Shown: positions 36,754-45,902, counted from the stretch's first letter. The stretch: DNA of 64,000 bases from 13-2-20CM-66-19 sp963824395 (GCA_963824395.1 CAWGPF010000003.1:124001-188000), one strand, 5' to 3'. Made by a program: numbers and translations. The notes: generated from the letters alone by a model not told the origin.

Positions 36754-37311
36754 ATGCAAGCCTTGAGCAACCCGGAGTTGCCGGTCGAGCAGCCGCCGTC
36801 CCTGCTACGCAGCTGCGCGGGCGCAATCCTGCGGCTGTTTGGCTGGCGCAGCGTCGTGACGCCACTGCCGGCGGCTCACGGAATGATCATCATCTATCCG
36901 CATACGTCGAACTGGGACTTTATCGTCGGGCTGTTGTACAAACTCAGCGCGGGACTACCGATACGCTGGATGGGCAAACACAGCCTCTTCCGCTGGCCCG
37001 TCCGTCGGCTCTTCGTGCGTCTTGGCGGAATTCCAATCAGGCGCGATCAGCGCTCGAGATCCGTTGAGCTGCTGCTGGCTGAATTCGAAAAACAGGATCG
37101 CATGTGGCTTGCAGTGGCTCCCGAGGGCACTCGTTCGCACACAGATCATTGGAAATCAGGGTTTTACCGCATCGCGCTTGCCGGCAAGCTACCCGTGGGT
37201 CTTGGATATATCGACTATGCGACCCACACCGTTGGCATCGATACCTACCTGACGCTCACGGGCGATACAGCACTCGATTTCGCCCGCATCCGCGAATTTC
37301 TACAAGGATAA
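36754..37311 (+). CDS. PlsC-like acyltransferase
   Basis: A 185-aa protein of the glycerophospholipid acyltransferase superfamily. It contains HTSNWD (the HX4D catalytic motif, near residues 50-55) and APEGTRS (the acceptor-binding motif). It is shorter than typical PlsC enzymes and lacks an obvious N-terminal membrane helix. Such short forms resemble lysophospholipid acyltransferase-like proteins of unknown acceptor. It is monocistronic between the peptidase and the convergent his operon. Confidence 0.8.
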   Translation: MQALSNPELPVEQPPSLLRSCAGAILRLFGWRSVVTPLPAAHGMIIIYPHTSNWDFIVGLLYKLSAGLPIRWMGKHSLFRWPVRRLFVRLGGIPIRRDQRSRSVELLLAEFEKQDRMWLAVAPEGTRSHTDHWKSGFYRIALAGKLPVGLGYIDYATHTVGIDTYLTLTGDTALDFARIREFLQG

Positions 37312-37465
37312 GCGCGGTCGCCGTCCTGGTAACGCAGGCGACATACGCTTGCGCGATTGAGCGATCGAACGCGGGATGCCAATCCACGAGCCCATGGCTG
37401 TTGTGTCAAAACGAGAGTTCGCCGGTTGGTTACCGGCACCTGAGTTCACGGCGTTGACTTAGCTG

Positions 37466-38107
37466 TTAACTGTTCGAGCCTGAGCCGGTAGGCGACGTAT
37501 GACGTGAGGATAGCTCGCTCGTGACCTGGGCCAGGCTCAGGCCGCGGGCCTTCAGCAGCACAATCAGATGAAAGAGAAGGTCGGCGGCTTCACCGACAAG
37601 TCTTTCGTCTGCGTCGTCGGCCGCGAGGGCCACCTCAACGCCTTCCTCTCCGACCTTCTGCGCGAGCCGGCGCATGCCACCAGCCTGCAACTTACTGGTA
37701 TAGCTGCCGGCTCGCGGTGCTGCCAGACGCTGCATTACGATCTCCTCCAGCGTGGCCAGGAACGCCAGTCCCGAGCTCCCCGGTTCACTCGCGGCGAAGC
37801 AGCTTACCGAGCCGGTGTGGCACGCGGGCCCGCTGGGGCTACCCAGTACAAGAATCGCGTCGCGGTCGCAGTCCGACACGATTCTCTCTGCAGTGATGTA
37901 GTTTCCTGAGGTTTCACCCTTTATCCAAAGGCATTGGCGCGTACGACTGAAGAGAACCACCTGTCGGCGCTTGAGCATCAGATGCAGCGCTTCGCGATTC
38001 ACGAATCCCGTCATCAAGATGCCGCCGTCGACGGAATTCTGGACAATCAGCGGTAACAGTCCTGCGCCCTTGTGCCAGTTGAGCGCGTCCGCTTCCTCGG
38101 GCGTCAT
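37466..38107 (-). CDS. hisI: Bifunctional phosphoribosyl-AMP cyclohydrolase/phosphoribosyl-ATP pyrophosphatase HisIE
   Basis: A 213-aa fusion that performs steps 2 and 3 of histidine synthesis. The HisI half (about residues 1-110) shows MTGFVNREAL, FSRTRQCLWIKGETSG, and the metal-binding CDRDAILV and CHTGSVSCF. The HisE half follows, with KVGEEGVEVALAA and EAADLLFHLIVLL. The ATG at 38107 overlaps the hisF stop as ATGA. It is the last gene of the leftward his operon. Confidence 0.95.
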   Translation of the reverse strand: MTPEEADALNWHKGAGLLPLIVQNSVDGGILMTGFVNREALHLMLKRRQVVLFSRTRQCLWIKGETSGNYITAERIVSDCDRDAILVLGSPSGPACHTGSVSCFAASEPGSSGLAFLATLEEIVMQRLAAPRAGSYTSKLQAGGMRRLAQKVGEEGVEVALAADDADERLVGEAADLLFHLIVLLKARGLSLAQVTSELSSRHTSPTGSGSNS

Positions 38108-38868
38108 AGCCGGACCACGACCCCGCGCTCGTGCAGATAGGCTTTCAAAGAACCAATGTGCAGCGCGCCGCTGTGAAATACGCTCGCAGCCAGCGCGCCA
38201 TCGGCGCCTTGTTCGAAGACGGCTTTGAAATGCTCTTCGCTGCCTGCGCCTCCTGAGGCGATGAGCGGTACCTCGCAGCGCCCGCGGACCTGCTGCAGCA
38301 GCTCGAGGTCGTACCCGTCGCGAACCCCGTCGAAGTCCATGCAGTTGAGGACGATCTCGCCCGCGCCGCGCGCCTGCACTTCCCGGATCCAGCCGATGAC
38401 GTCGCTGCCGCCGTCGCGGGCCTGCTGAGGGTCGCCGGTGAGTCGCCACACGCGCCATGCATCGCCCGCCCGGCGGCTATCGACCCCCACTACGACGCAT
38501 TGCGAGCCGAAGCGGTGGCATAGGACGTCGATCAGGGTCGGATTCTCGAGCGCCGCGGAGTTCACCGAGATCTTCTCCGCTCCCGCGTTCAAAATGCGCT
38601 CCGCGTCATGCGCCGAGCGGATGCCGCCGGCCACGCAGAAGGGGATGTCGAGGTGACGCGCAATGCGGCTCACCCACGCACAATCCACCGTGCGGCCTTC
38701 AGGACTCGCGGTAATGTCGTAGAAGACGAGCTCGTCGGCGCCCTCGTCGCGGTAGCGCGTCGCGAGTTCCAGGATATCGCCCGCGACCCGATGGTCGCGA
38801 AAGCGAACGCCCTTGACTACCTGACCGTCGCGCACGTCGAGGCAGGGGATGATGCGTCGGGCAAGAAT
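38104..38868 (-). CDS. hisF: Imidazole glycerol phosphate synthase cyclase subunit HisF (probable ATT start)
   Basis: HisF (254 aa) closes the imidazole ring using ammonia from HisH. A start at GTG 38835 would omit the first beta strand, including the catalytic Asp11. In the same frame upstream the sequence reads ILARRIIPCLDV, matching the universal HisF N-terminus MLAKRIIPCLDV position by position. The first codon of that match is ATT at 38868, preceded by AGGA about 9 bases upstream, and there is no ATG, GTG or TTG between the upstream stop and 38835. I therefore call ATT as the initiator. The second catalytic Asp (NCMDFDGVRDG region) is present. It overlaps hisA by 52 bases. Confidence 0.88.
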   Translation of the reverse strand: MLARRIIPCLDVRDGQVVKGVRFRDHRVAGDILELATRYRDEGADELVFYDITASPEGRTVDCAWVSRIARHLDIPFCVAGGIRSAHDAERILNAGAEKISVNSAALENPTLIDVLCHRFGSQCVVVGVDSRRAGDAWRVWRLTGDPQQARDGGSDVIGWIREVQARGAGEIVLNCMDFDGVRDGYDLELLQQVRGRCEVPLIASGGAGSEEHFKAVFEQGADGALAASVFHSGALHIGSLKAYLHERGVVVRL

Positions 38869-39587
38869 GGCTTGAGTTCCTTCATAGTCATGCGTTCTTC
38901 AAGTAGCGCCTTGCCGCTGATGGCGGCGGCGAGACCGGCGTCCTCGAGCGCCTGCAAATCCGCAAGATTGCGAATCCCACCGGAGGACTGCCACTGGTAA
39001 TGCGGAAAGCGTGCAGCGGCTTCCTGGTACAGCGCCACGTTAGGGCCGAGAAGAGTGCCATCGCGCGCGATGTCGGTGCACAGAATGTGGCGTGCGTATC
39101 CGGCGTACGGCGCCAGCGCATCCCACAGGCTGACACCGGCGCATTCCTTCCAGCCCCGCGTGTGCACCTGCGGGGCCTGCTCAGCCGCGGTACGGACATC
39201 GAAGGCGAGACAGATGCGCTCGGCCCCGAATTCTTCCAGCCACTGCATGACATCCTGGGCGCGCTCGAGCGCGGCGCTGCCCACGACCACGCGCGCGACG
39301 CCCGCGCCCAGCAGCGCCTCGATGTCTGCGGCGCTGCGTACCCCGCCACCGACCTGGAGCGCGGTTGAGGTGAGCGGGGCGAGGCTTGAGAGCAGATCGA
39401 TCTGGCTGCGCCGCCCCTGGCGGGCCCCATCGAGGTCAACAATATGCACCCACGGTGCCCCCCACGCCTCGTATCGGCCGAGGAGTGCGGCGGGGGCGGG
39501 CGAGTAAAGGGTCTCTTGGGCAAAGTCGCCCTGGTAGAGGCGTACGCAGCGCCCCGCGCTGATGTCGATGGCTGGAATGAGCAGCAT
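38817..39587 (-). CDS. hisA: ProFAR isomerase HisA
   Basis: A 256-aa TIM-barrel isomerase converting ProFAR to PRFAR in histidine synthesis. It shows IPAIDISAGRCVRLYQGDF (catalytic Asp in the first strand), HIVDLDGAR, and VGGGVRSAADIEALL, with a second phosphate-binding region near SSGGIRNL. The C-terminus extends 17 or so residues past the usual end because it overlaps the hisF start. It lies 6 bases after hisH. Confidence 0.96.
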   Translation of the reverse strand: MLLIPAIDISAGRCVRLYQGDFAQETLYSPAPAALLGRYEAWGAPWVHIVDLDGARQGRRSQIDLLSSLAPLTSTALQVGGGVRSAADIEALLGAGVARVVVGSAALERAQDVMQWLEEFGAERICLAFDVRTAAEQAPQVHTRGWKECAGVSLWDALAPYAGYARHILCTDIARDGTLLGPNVALYQEAAARFPHYQWQSSGGIRNLADLQALEDAGLAAAISGKALLEERMTMKELKPFLPDASSPASTCATVR

Positions 39588-39593
39588 GTGGTC

Positions 39594-40187
39594 CTAGAGT
39601 GTCAGGAAATTCTCAAGCAGCCGGGCGCCGGTTTTTGAGGATCGTTCAGGGTGGAACTGGACGCCCCAGAAGTTGCGCGTGCGCACGACGGCCGAGAGTG
39701 CCGCTCCGTACTCAACCCGCGCCAGGGTATTCGGGCCCGGCGCAGCGGCATAACGATGCACGAAGTAGACGAACTCTCCTTCCGCAACGCCTCTGAGCAG
39801 CGGGTCGGGCGCGAGTGCGCCAAGGCGGTTCCACCCCATATGCGGAACCGGGCGCCCCGGGGCGAAGGCGATCTTTCGCACCGGCTCGGGGATCAGCCCA
39901 AGGCAGGGGGTCCCCCCTTCCTCGGACCGCTCAAACAGCAACTGCATGCCAAGGCAGATGCCGAGTACCGGCTGCACCAGATTCTGCAGCGTCCCGAGCA
40001 ACCCGAGCGCCGTCAGTCGCTGCATGGCCTGCGGCGCCGCTCCAACCCCGGGCAGCACGACACGATCGGCGGACCGGATGCGAGCCGCACTGCAGGAGAT
40101 GGCGACGCGAGCGCCGAGTCTTTGAAAGGCGTAGCGCAGCGATGCGAGATTGGCGCCGCCACTGTCGACAATGACGATGCTCGTCAT
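39594..40187 (-). CDS. hisH: Imidazole glycerol phosphate synthase glutaminase subunit HisH
   Basis: A 197-aa class I glutamine amidotransferase that supplies ammonia to HisF. The nucleophile is in GICLGMQLLFE and the catalytic His and Glu are in GVQFHPERS. The start at 40187 (MTSIVIVDSGGANLASL) gives the usual length; the longer frame overlaps hisB without support. Gap to hisB is 13 bases. Confidence 0.95.
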   Translation of the reverse strand: MTSIVIVDSGGANLASLRYAFQRLGARVAISCSAARIRSADRVVLPGVGAAPQAMQRLTALGLLGTLQNLVQPVLGICLGMQLLFERSEEGGTPCLGLIPEPVRKIAFAPGRPVPHMGWNRLGALAPDPLLRGVAEGEFVYFVHRYAAAPGPNTLARVEYGAALSAVVRTRNFWGVQFHPERSSKTGARLLENFLTL

Positions 40188-40200
40188 GGCGCCAAGTGCC

Positions 40201-41268
40201 TCACAGTGTTCCCTTCGTGCTCGGCAGCGCGTGCCCGTCGCGGTGGATGGCTTGGCGCAGCGAACGACCGACACCCTTGAAGCAGGCCTCGATCATGTGG
40301 TGGGTGTTCTCGCCGGTTACGCTCACGTGCAGCGTCGCCGCGAGTCCATCGCTCAGGGAACGAAAGAAATGCGGTACCAGTTCCGTGGGGAAAGATCCGA
40401 CCATCTGCCGGGCAAAGGTCCCTGAAAACTTCGAAAATGGACGGCCGGACAAATCGAGCGCTACCGCGACCTCAGCCTCGTCCATGGGCAGGACGAACCC
40501 GTACCGCCCGATTCCGCGCTTCTCGCCGAGGGCTTGCCGCAGGGCACATCCCAAGGTGATGCCACAGTCCTCCACGGTGTGGTGCTCGTCGACGTGCAGA
40601 TCGCCCTGTGCCGTGAGTTCGAGCGAGAAGCCCGCATGCTTTGCCACCTGCGCCAGCATATGGTCGAAGAAGCCGATTCCGCTGCAGATCCTCGGGGTCT
40701 CCTCGCGGTCGAGATTCACCCGCACATCAATCACGGTCTCCTGAGTCTTGCGGATGAACGCCGCGTGGCGCTCGGTCAGCGCGCGGGCAACAAAAGCCCA
40801 GGTCTGATCCGGTGCCCCGTGTCGCTGCACCGTGAAGCCGCGTACGGCCAGGTTCCGCGCCAGTTCCAGATCCGTTGACCGGTCGCCGACGACGGCGCTG
40901 CGGGCGAGGTCGACGCTGTGGCTCTTCAGGTACTCAGTGAGCAGGCCGATGCGCGGTTTGCGGCAGTCGCAGCGGTCTTCTTCGCGGTGCGGACACACGA
41001 AGACCTCGTCAAACTCAATACCCTGGGATCGAAATGCCTGCAGCACAAATGCCTGGCACTCCTCAAAAGAGACTCGTGGGAATTCCTCGGTACCCAGCCC
41101 GTCCTGGTTGCTCACCATGACAAAGCGGAAACCGACGTCGCGCAACCGGCCCAGGGCCGCGAATACGTCCGGCATGAAGCGGATCTTGCGCAAATGATCC
41201 ACCTGATGATCGTGGGGTTCCTCGATCAGTGTGCCGTCGCGGTCCACGAAGAGCGTCGGCACGCTCAT
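40201..41268 (-). CDS. hisB: Bifunctional histidinol-phosphatase/imidazoleglycerol-phosphate dehydratase HisB
   Basis: A 355-aa fusion. The HAD phosphatase half (residues 1-165) opens with FVDRDGTLIEEP and has CPHREEDRCDCRKP, a zinc-binding insert. The dehydratase half has the GIGFFDHML and DLHVDEHHTVEDC manganese-binding motifs and a second copy near GENTHHMIEACFK. Fused HisB is typical of enteric-like and Xanthomonas-like Gammaproteobacteria. It overlaps hisC by four bases. Confidence 0.96.
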   Translation of the reverse strand: MSVPTLFVDRDGTLIEEPHDHQVDHLRKIRFMPDVFAALGRLRDVGFRFVMVSNQDGLGTEEFPRVSFEECQAFVLQAFRSQGIEFDEVFVCPHREEDRCDCRKPRIGLLTEYLKSHSVDLARSAVVGDRSTDLELARNLAVRGFTVQRHGAPDQTWAFVARALTERHAAFIRKTQETVIDVRVNLDREETPRICSGIGFFDHMLAQVAKHAGFSLELTAQGDLHVDEHHTVEDCGITLGCALRQALGEKRGIGRYGFVLPMDEAEVAVALDLSGRPFSKFSGTFARQMVGSFPTELVPHFFRSLSDGLAATLHVSVTGENTHHMIEACFKGVGRSLRQAIHRDGHALPSTKGTL

Positions 41269-42323
41269 GACCAGGCCCTCAAAAGCCGATCGTTCTGGTG
41301 TCGTGAGCCGACCGTGATCCGGAGTGCATCGCTCAGGCCCGGATAGCCGCGCGCGTCGCGCACCAGGAGCTTCGCCTGATGGGCCAGCAACAGGCTGCGC
41401 TCAGCTTGTGAGAAGCGCGCCAGCACGAAGTTGGCGTCGCTCGCGAAGACCTCGGTTGTCTGCGGGAGCTGCGCCAGGCTTGTCGAAAAGCGCTGCCGCT
41501 CCCGACGTGCCTCCAGCATGCGGCCGCTCTGGGAGCGCAAGTGAGATGGCGAGAGTAGGGCGAGTACGGCCTCAAGCGTCAATTGCCCAATCGCGTAGGG
41601 GGTGATCAGCTTGCCGACGATGCCTACGATGTCGGGGTGAGCGATCAGCGTGCCGACGCGGGCACCTGCGAGTCCATGAGCCTTGGACAACGTGCGCAGC
41701 ACGACAAGGCCGGGGTACTCATCGAGCCTGCTGATCAGGCTCGCCCGGCCAGAGAACTCGACATAGGCCTCATCGACCACCACCAGCGCCTGATCACGCA
41801 GTCCGTCAGCGATCTCGAGAATGGCCGCTTCATCGAGCAAGTTGCCGGTCGGATTGTTCGGGCTGCACAGAAAAACAATCTTCGTGGAAGTTGCGCTGCA
41901 ACACCGCAGAACCGCAGCGGGATCGAGCGCGAATCCATGGTCGCGGTCCAGCGGCACCTCGTTGACCTGTGCGCCCTGAATCCGAGCGGCGAGCGCGTAC
42001 ATGCCGAACGTCGGCGGGCAAATGATGACAGCATCGGCGTGGGGCCGGCAGAAGGCACGCACCAGAAGATCTATCATCTCGTCGCTTCCACGACCGAGCA
42101 GGATCCGGTTCTCCTGCACCTCGTAGAGCCGGGCGAGACGGGCGATGAGCGCACGGGGCTGGGGCTCGGGGTAATGGTTGAGGCCGGCCTGCGACGGGTC
42201 GTGCGGCAGGCGCTCGGGCGACTCGTTCGCGTGAAGCCGCGTGAACCCCGGATGCCAGTGCGCGTGCTCGTAGGCTTTCAGTGCCACGATGTCCGGTCGT
42301 GCCAGGCGCTCGAGCCAGTTCAT
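41265..42323 (-). CDS. hisC: Histidinol-phosphate aminotransferase HisC
   Basis: A 352-aa PLP-dependent class I/II aminotransferase. It shows LHANESP, GRGSDEMIDLL, CSPNNPTGNLLD, VVDEAYVEFSG, and the PLP-lysine region RTLSKAHGLAGARVG. The ATG at 42323 overlaps the hisD stop (ATGA), which I prefer over the frame's longer start. It converts imidazole acetol phosphate to histidinol phosphate. Confidence 0.96.
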   Translation of the reverse strand: MNWLERLARPDIVALKAYEHAHWHPGFTRLHANESPERLPHDPSQAGLNHYPEPQPRALIARLARLYEVQENRILLGRGSDEMIDLLVRAFCRPHADAVIICPPTFGMYALAARIQGAQVNEVPLDRDHGFALDPAAVLRCCSATSTKIVFLCSPNNPTGNLLDEAAILEIADGLRDQALVVVDEAYVEFSGRASLISRLDEYPGLVVLRTLSKAHGLAGARVGTLIAHPDIVGIVGKLITPYAIGQLTLEAVLALLSPSHLRSQSGRMLEARRERQRFSTSLAQLPQTTEVFASDANFVLARFSQAERSLLLAHQAKLLVRDARGYPGLSDALRITVGSRHQNDRLLRAWS

Positions 42324-43669
42324 GCAGGGCTCCGGGTGGGCGTCGCCACACATCGGGGCGCCGCCAATGAACCAGGCAGCGCCGCGAGTCTCCGGCTGAC
42401 TGAGCTTGCGTGCGCGTCCAGGCCCTCAAGCTCTGCGAGCGTCACGGCGGTCGGGCCTAACTCCCGCAGTCCCTCCGGGGTGGCTTCCTGGACCGATAGG
42501 GCCCTCTGGAAATCCCGCATCGTCAGGCCTCCGACGCTTCGCGCATAGCCGTAGGTCGGCAGCACATGGTTGGTGCCGGAGCAGTAGTCCCCCAGGGCTT
42601 CGGGCGTCCAGGCGCCAAGGAACACCGAGCCCGCAGTGACGATATGCGGCAACCAGCGTCGCGGCGAGCGCACCTGAAGAATGAGATGCTCGGGGGCGTA
42701 CTCGTTGGCGATCTGCAGCGCCACTTCCACACTGGCCACCAGCAGGCAGCGGCAGGTCTTCAGGGATTGACCGAGGCATGCCTGCCGCGACAGCTGGGGG
42801 GCCTGGACGGACAGCTCCTGTTGCACCGCCTGCGCAAGAGCTGCGCTGTCCGTTACGAGCAGCGCCTGCGCCAGGCCGTCATGCTCGAGTTGCGCCAACA
42901 GATCGCTCGCCACGAACTCCGGACGCGCGTCGGCGTCCGCGATCACCAGTACCTCCGAAGGGCCGGCCGGCATGTCACACGCGGCGCCGCGCGGATCCTG
43001 CGCGACATGTTGCTTGGCGCAGGTGACATAAGCGTTGCCCGGACCGAAGATCTTGTCGACGCGCGGTATGGAATAGGTCCCGTAGGCGAAAGCTGCGATC
43101 GCCTGCGCGCCGCCCACTTTGAACACGGCATCGATGCCGCACAGCTGAGCTGCCGCCAGAATTGCCGGATGGGCGGTGCCATCAACTCGCGGGGGCGTGC
43201 ACACGATGCGGTGGGTGCACCCGGCAATGCGGGCCGGCACTGCAAGCATGATGAGCGCGGAGGGCAGGGGCGCCGAGCCGGAGGGCACGTACAGCCCCAC
43301 GCGGCGAATCGGCCGGTACAGCTGCTGACAGCGGATTCCCGGCTCGGTCTCCAGGTCAATCGGCCGCGGCTGCTGCGCTTCATGAAAGCGCAAGACGTTG
43401 GCGAGGGCGCGGCGCAACGCCGCGAGCTGTGAGGCCGAAACAGCGGCCCGGGCCTGCTCGTATTCGCACGAGCTTACGGATAAGGAACTCAGGCACACCC
43501 GATCGAACTTTTCGGTCAGACGAAGAAGTGCCTGATCACCCTGCGTGCGCACCTGCTCGCAGATGCTCTCAACCTCGCTTCGAATGCCGGTACGACGCTC
43601 GAGTTGGGGTCGGCTCAGCGACGTCGTGCGCTCGCGCTCATCCAGGGCGTCCCATTGCAGAATGCGCAT
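42320..43669 (-). CDS. hisD: Histidinol dehydrogenase HisD
   Basis: A 449-aa zinc enzyme that oxidises histidinol to histidine in two NAD-dependent steps. Conserved blocks include VGLYVPSGSAPLPSALIML, GGAQAIAAFAYG, DKIFGPGNAYV, AGPSEVLVIAD, EHDGLAQALLV, and NEYAPEHLIL. It is followed by hisC with a four-base overlap and preceded by hisG after 15 bases. Confidence 0.96.
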   Translation of the reverse strand: MRILQWDALDERERTTSLSRPQLERRTGIRSEVESICEQVRTQGDQALLRLTEKFDRVCLSSLSVSSCEYEQARAAVSASQLAALRRALANVLRFHEAQQPRPIDLETEPGIRCQQLYRPIRRVGLYVPSGSAPLPSALIMLAVPARIAGCTHRIVCTPPRVDGTAHPAILAAAQLCGIDAVFKVGGAQAIAAFAYGTYSIPRVDKIFGPGNAYVTCAKQHVAQDPRGAACDMPAGPSEVLVIADADARPEFVASDLLAQLEHDGLAQALLVTDSAALAQAVQQELSVQAPQLSRQACLGQSLKTCRCLLVASVEVALQIANEYAPEHLILQVRSPRRWLPHIVTAGSVFLGAWTPEALGDYCSGTNHVLPTYGYARSVGGLTMRDFQRALSVQEATPEGLRELGPTAVTLAELEGLDAHASSVSRRLAALPGSLAAPRCVATPTRSPA

Positions 43670-43684
43670 CGTGGTTATCGCTTT

Positions 43685-44582
43685 TCAGGACAGCATCTTC
43701 TCGACCGGCAGCACGAGTAGCGCACTGGCTCCGGCCTTCTTCAGGCTCTCGAGCGTCTCCCAGAACACATTTTCACGGCAGACTGCGTGTACGGCGACCT
43801 TCTCCGTCGATCCCTCGAGAGGGATCACGGTCGGGAATTCGGAGCCCGGTAACAGACGCCGGATGGCCGGCAGCGCGCTGCGCGGCGCGTGCAGCATGAT
43901 GTATTTACTTTCGCGCACCTGCTGTACGCCGTTGATGCGCATAAGTAGCCGCTCGACCCAATCGGCCTTTTCTGGAGCAAGCGGGATCGGTGTCCTGATC
44001 AGAACTGCGTGGCTCTCCAGGACAACGTCCACCTCACGCAGATGGTTCGCCGCGAGCGTGGAACCGGTGGAAATGAGATCGCAGATCAGATCCGCACGCT
44101 TCAGGCGTGGGGCAATCTCTACCGAACCAGACAGAGTCACGATTTTGGCCTCGATCTGCCGCTCGGCCAGATACTGGCGTAGCAGGTACGGATACGTGGT
44201 TGCGATTCGTTTGCCGTGCAGCGAGGCCGGGCCCTCCCATGCCATCTCGTTCGGGACGGCCAGCGCGAGCCGGCAGCGTCCAAAGTCCAGGCTCTCCAGG
44301 GTATCGAACCGAGCCTTGCGGCCCGTGGCTTGGAGGGCCAGGCGCTTCTCCTCGAGGACGTTGAGACCTACCAGCCCCAGATCGCACACGTCCTCGGCAA
44401 CCAGGTCGGGGATGTCGTCGTCGCGCACGAAGAGGACGTCCAGCGGGAAGGTTTTCGCCGAATCCGAAGAGCTGATCCTTGCCCCGCGAAAGCTTAAGCC
44501 CGCAGCGCGCCAATAGATCGAGTGACGGGTCCGTCAGGCGGCCCGCTTTCTGAACCGCCAGTTTGAGTCGAGGCTCGTCCAT
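43685..44582 (-). pseudogene. hisG: ATP phosphoribosyltransferase HisG, interrupted by a +1 frameshift
   Basis: The long form of HisG, first enzyme of histidine synthesis, is encoded in two frames. Frame A from ATG 44582 reads MDEPRLKLAVQKAGRLTD to GFGENLP. The remaining sequence continues in another frame from PLDVLFVRDDDIPDLVAEDV to the C-terminal regulatory domain ending VLPVEKMLS. Removing one C from a CCC (forward GGG 44445-44447) restores one continuous protein of about 298 aa. The shift is either real or a sequencing error; every other structural his gene is intact, so error or a very recent mutation is likely. Confidence 0.85.
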
Positions 44583-44588
44583 GCACGC

Positions 44589-44828
44589 TCAGGCAGTGGT
44601 AACGCCGGGATGGCGGTGTTCATGGAGGCGCGTGCGGGCCATCTCGTAGCCGCCGTTACCGGTGATAAGGAAGCGGGCCACCCGGCCGATCGTCGTCAGG
44701 CTGACGCCCGTGAGCTTGTGAATTTCCCGGTAGGGTTTGTCGTGCTTCAGATAGTCGACCACGGCCCAGCGATCCGCCATCGCCTGGATTTCAGCGGGCG
44801 TGCACAAATCGCGCAGGAAGGCGCGCAC
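44589..44828 (-). CDS. TrpR/YerC-family DNA-binding regulator of the his operon
   Basis: A small TrpR-superfamily helix-turn-helix protein. It shows RDLCTPAEIQAMADRWAVVDYL and KPYREIHKLTGVSLTTIGRVARFL, followed by NGGYEMARTRL, as in YerC/TrpR-like regulators. The coordinates begin at a GTG, but homology-like sequence (LYSERNLCAALAALGTADE) continues upstream in the same frame without any usual start codon. A frame beginning GTG 44922 reads KPHRVLTPRQEA and would join it after removing one base near 44881-44885. An N-terminal frameshift is therefore suspected. It lies between the operator and hisG, consistent with an autoregulated his repressor. Confidence 0.75.
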   Translation of the reverse strand: MRAFLRDLCTPAEIQAMADRWAVVDYLKHDKPYREIHKLTGVSLTTIGRVARFLITGNGGYEMARTRLHEHRHPGVTTA

Positions 44829-44933
44829 CTCGTCCGCGGTTCCGAGTGCGGCAAGCGCGGCGCACAGATTGCGCTCCGAGTAGAGCCTCCTGACGGGGCG
44901 TGAGGACGCGATGGGGTTTCACGATGATCCAAC

Positions 44934-44960
44934 GTACTAATATGCTAGTACATTAGCATA
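44934..44960. promoter_or_regulatory. trp-operator-like overlapping palindromes at the his promoter
   Basis: GTACTAATATGCTAGTAC (44934-44951) has the same outer arms (GTACTA and TAGTAC) as the E. coli TrpR operator, with six bases between them. A second, overlapping dyad, TATGCTA-GTACAT-TAGCATA, covers 44941-44960. They sit immediately upstream of the TrpR-family gene and overlap its predicted -10 box, so a TrpR-fold repressor probably binds here. Effector identity (histidine or another ligand) is not visible. Confidence 0.72.
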
Positions 44961-44977
44961 AATAACGCCATCCGCAA
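44950..44977 (-). promoter_or_regulatory. Predicted sigma70 promoter of the his operon
   Basis: On the minus strand TTGCGG (forward 44972-44977) and TAATGT (forward 44950-44955) are spaced 16 bases apart, matching -35 and -10 positions. The -10 lies within the palindromic operator, so bound repressor would block RNA polymerase. The match to consensus is moderate. Confidence 0.5.
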
Positions 44978-45195
44978 GCGGGGCGTCGCCGGCAAGTAAC
45001 GTTGCCCGCTTGGCGCAACCGCGCGCTCGGAGGGGGCGCGGCGGAATTGCGAGGCGAGGTTCGGCCTCGGCGTGCTCCGCTGAGGACGACCGATCCCTAC
45101 GGGGTCAAAGCGCCACCCCGCTTCAAGACCCTGGCACGCATAGAAGTCCGGGGCGCGATGGCGGGCGCCGGCTGTCGGCGTCCGAGCCCGCGGGT

Positions 45196-45648
45196 CTATT
45201 TCTTAATGGGCGCGTCATGGCCAGCCACACAGAGCCAACCACCGTTCGCCATCTTTACCCAGGTGTCGGTGAAACGCAGCCTGGCGCTGAACGTTTTGCC
45301 GCTCGCATCTGCTCCCTGGCCGATGAACGTACCGATCGCAATGGCCGTATGGTCGAACACCGTGACTTTCAGATCCTCGTAGCTGGCACTGCTCCAGGTG
45401 GTTGCCTTGGCATCGGCGAGCACCGCGTTCTTGCCTGAGAGTACGTTGCCCTCTTCACTTGTCAGTACGACCTCATCGGATAGCAACGGAGCTATCAGAT
45501 CCACGTTGTTCGTCTGCTCGGCCTTGAGCCATTGGTGTTCGGCGGCGATGACCGCATCCTCGGGGACATCTGCAGCACGGGCTGGCACGCTTGCCAGGGA
45601 TGTCAGCACGACTAAACCGATCGAACAAAGCTGCCATCTTCTGTCCAT
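45196..45648 (-). CDS. Secreted NTF2-like (DUF4440-type) protein
   Basis: A 150-aa protein with a signal peptide (cleavage near ARAAD, residue 26) followed by a small cone-shaped NTF2/SnoaL-like fold. The AAEHQWLKAEQTNNVDLIAPLLSDEVVLTSEEG segment is typical of DUF4440 proteins. It ends VKMANGGWLCVAGHDAPIKK. Function is unknown; homologues are often periplasmic ligand-binding or steroid-isomerase-like proteins. It is monocistronic. Confidence 0.75.
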   Translation of the reverse strand: MDRRWQLCSIGLVVLTSLASVPARAADVPEDAVIAAEHQWLKAEQTNNVDLIAPLLSDEVVLTSEEGNVLSGKNAVLADAKATTWSSASYEDLKVTVFDHTAIAIGTFIGQGADASGKTFSARLRFTDTWVKMANGGWLCVAGHDAPIKK

Positions 45649-45902
45649 CGCGAATCTCCTGACGGAGGCTTCAGTTCAGCCGCGTTCGAATATCCGAAGC
45701 GGGGTCGCTGCCGAGGCCGCCCGATCGGCTCGTTGCCGGGGCAAACGAGTCCCTTCAAGCCGTCAAGTCAAGGACGAAGCCAGGTGTGTCGTGCCCCAGG
45801 CGGTCAGTTGCAGCTGACATGCGAAGGGGTGTTCACGCAATTCGCACCGGCGAACCGCGCGTCTACTGTTACGGCTTACTCATCTTTGAAAGGGAACAAG
45901 CC

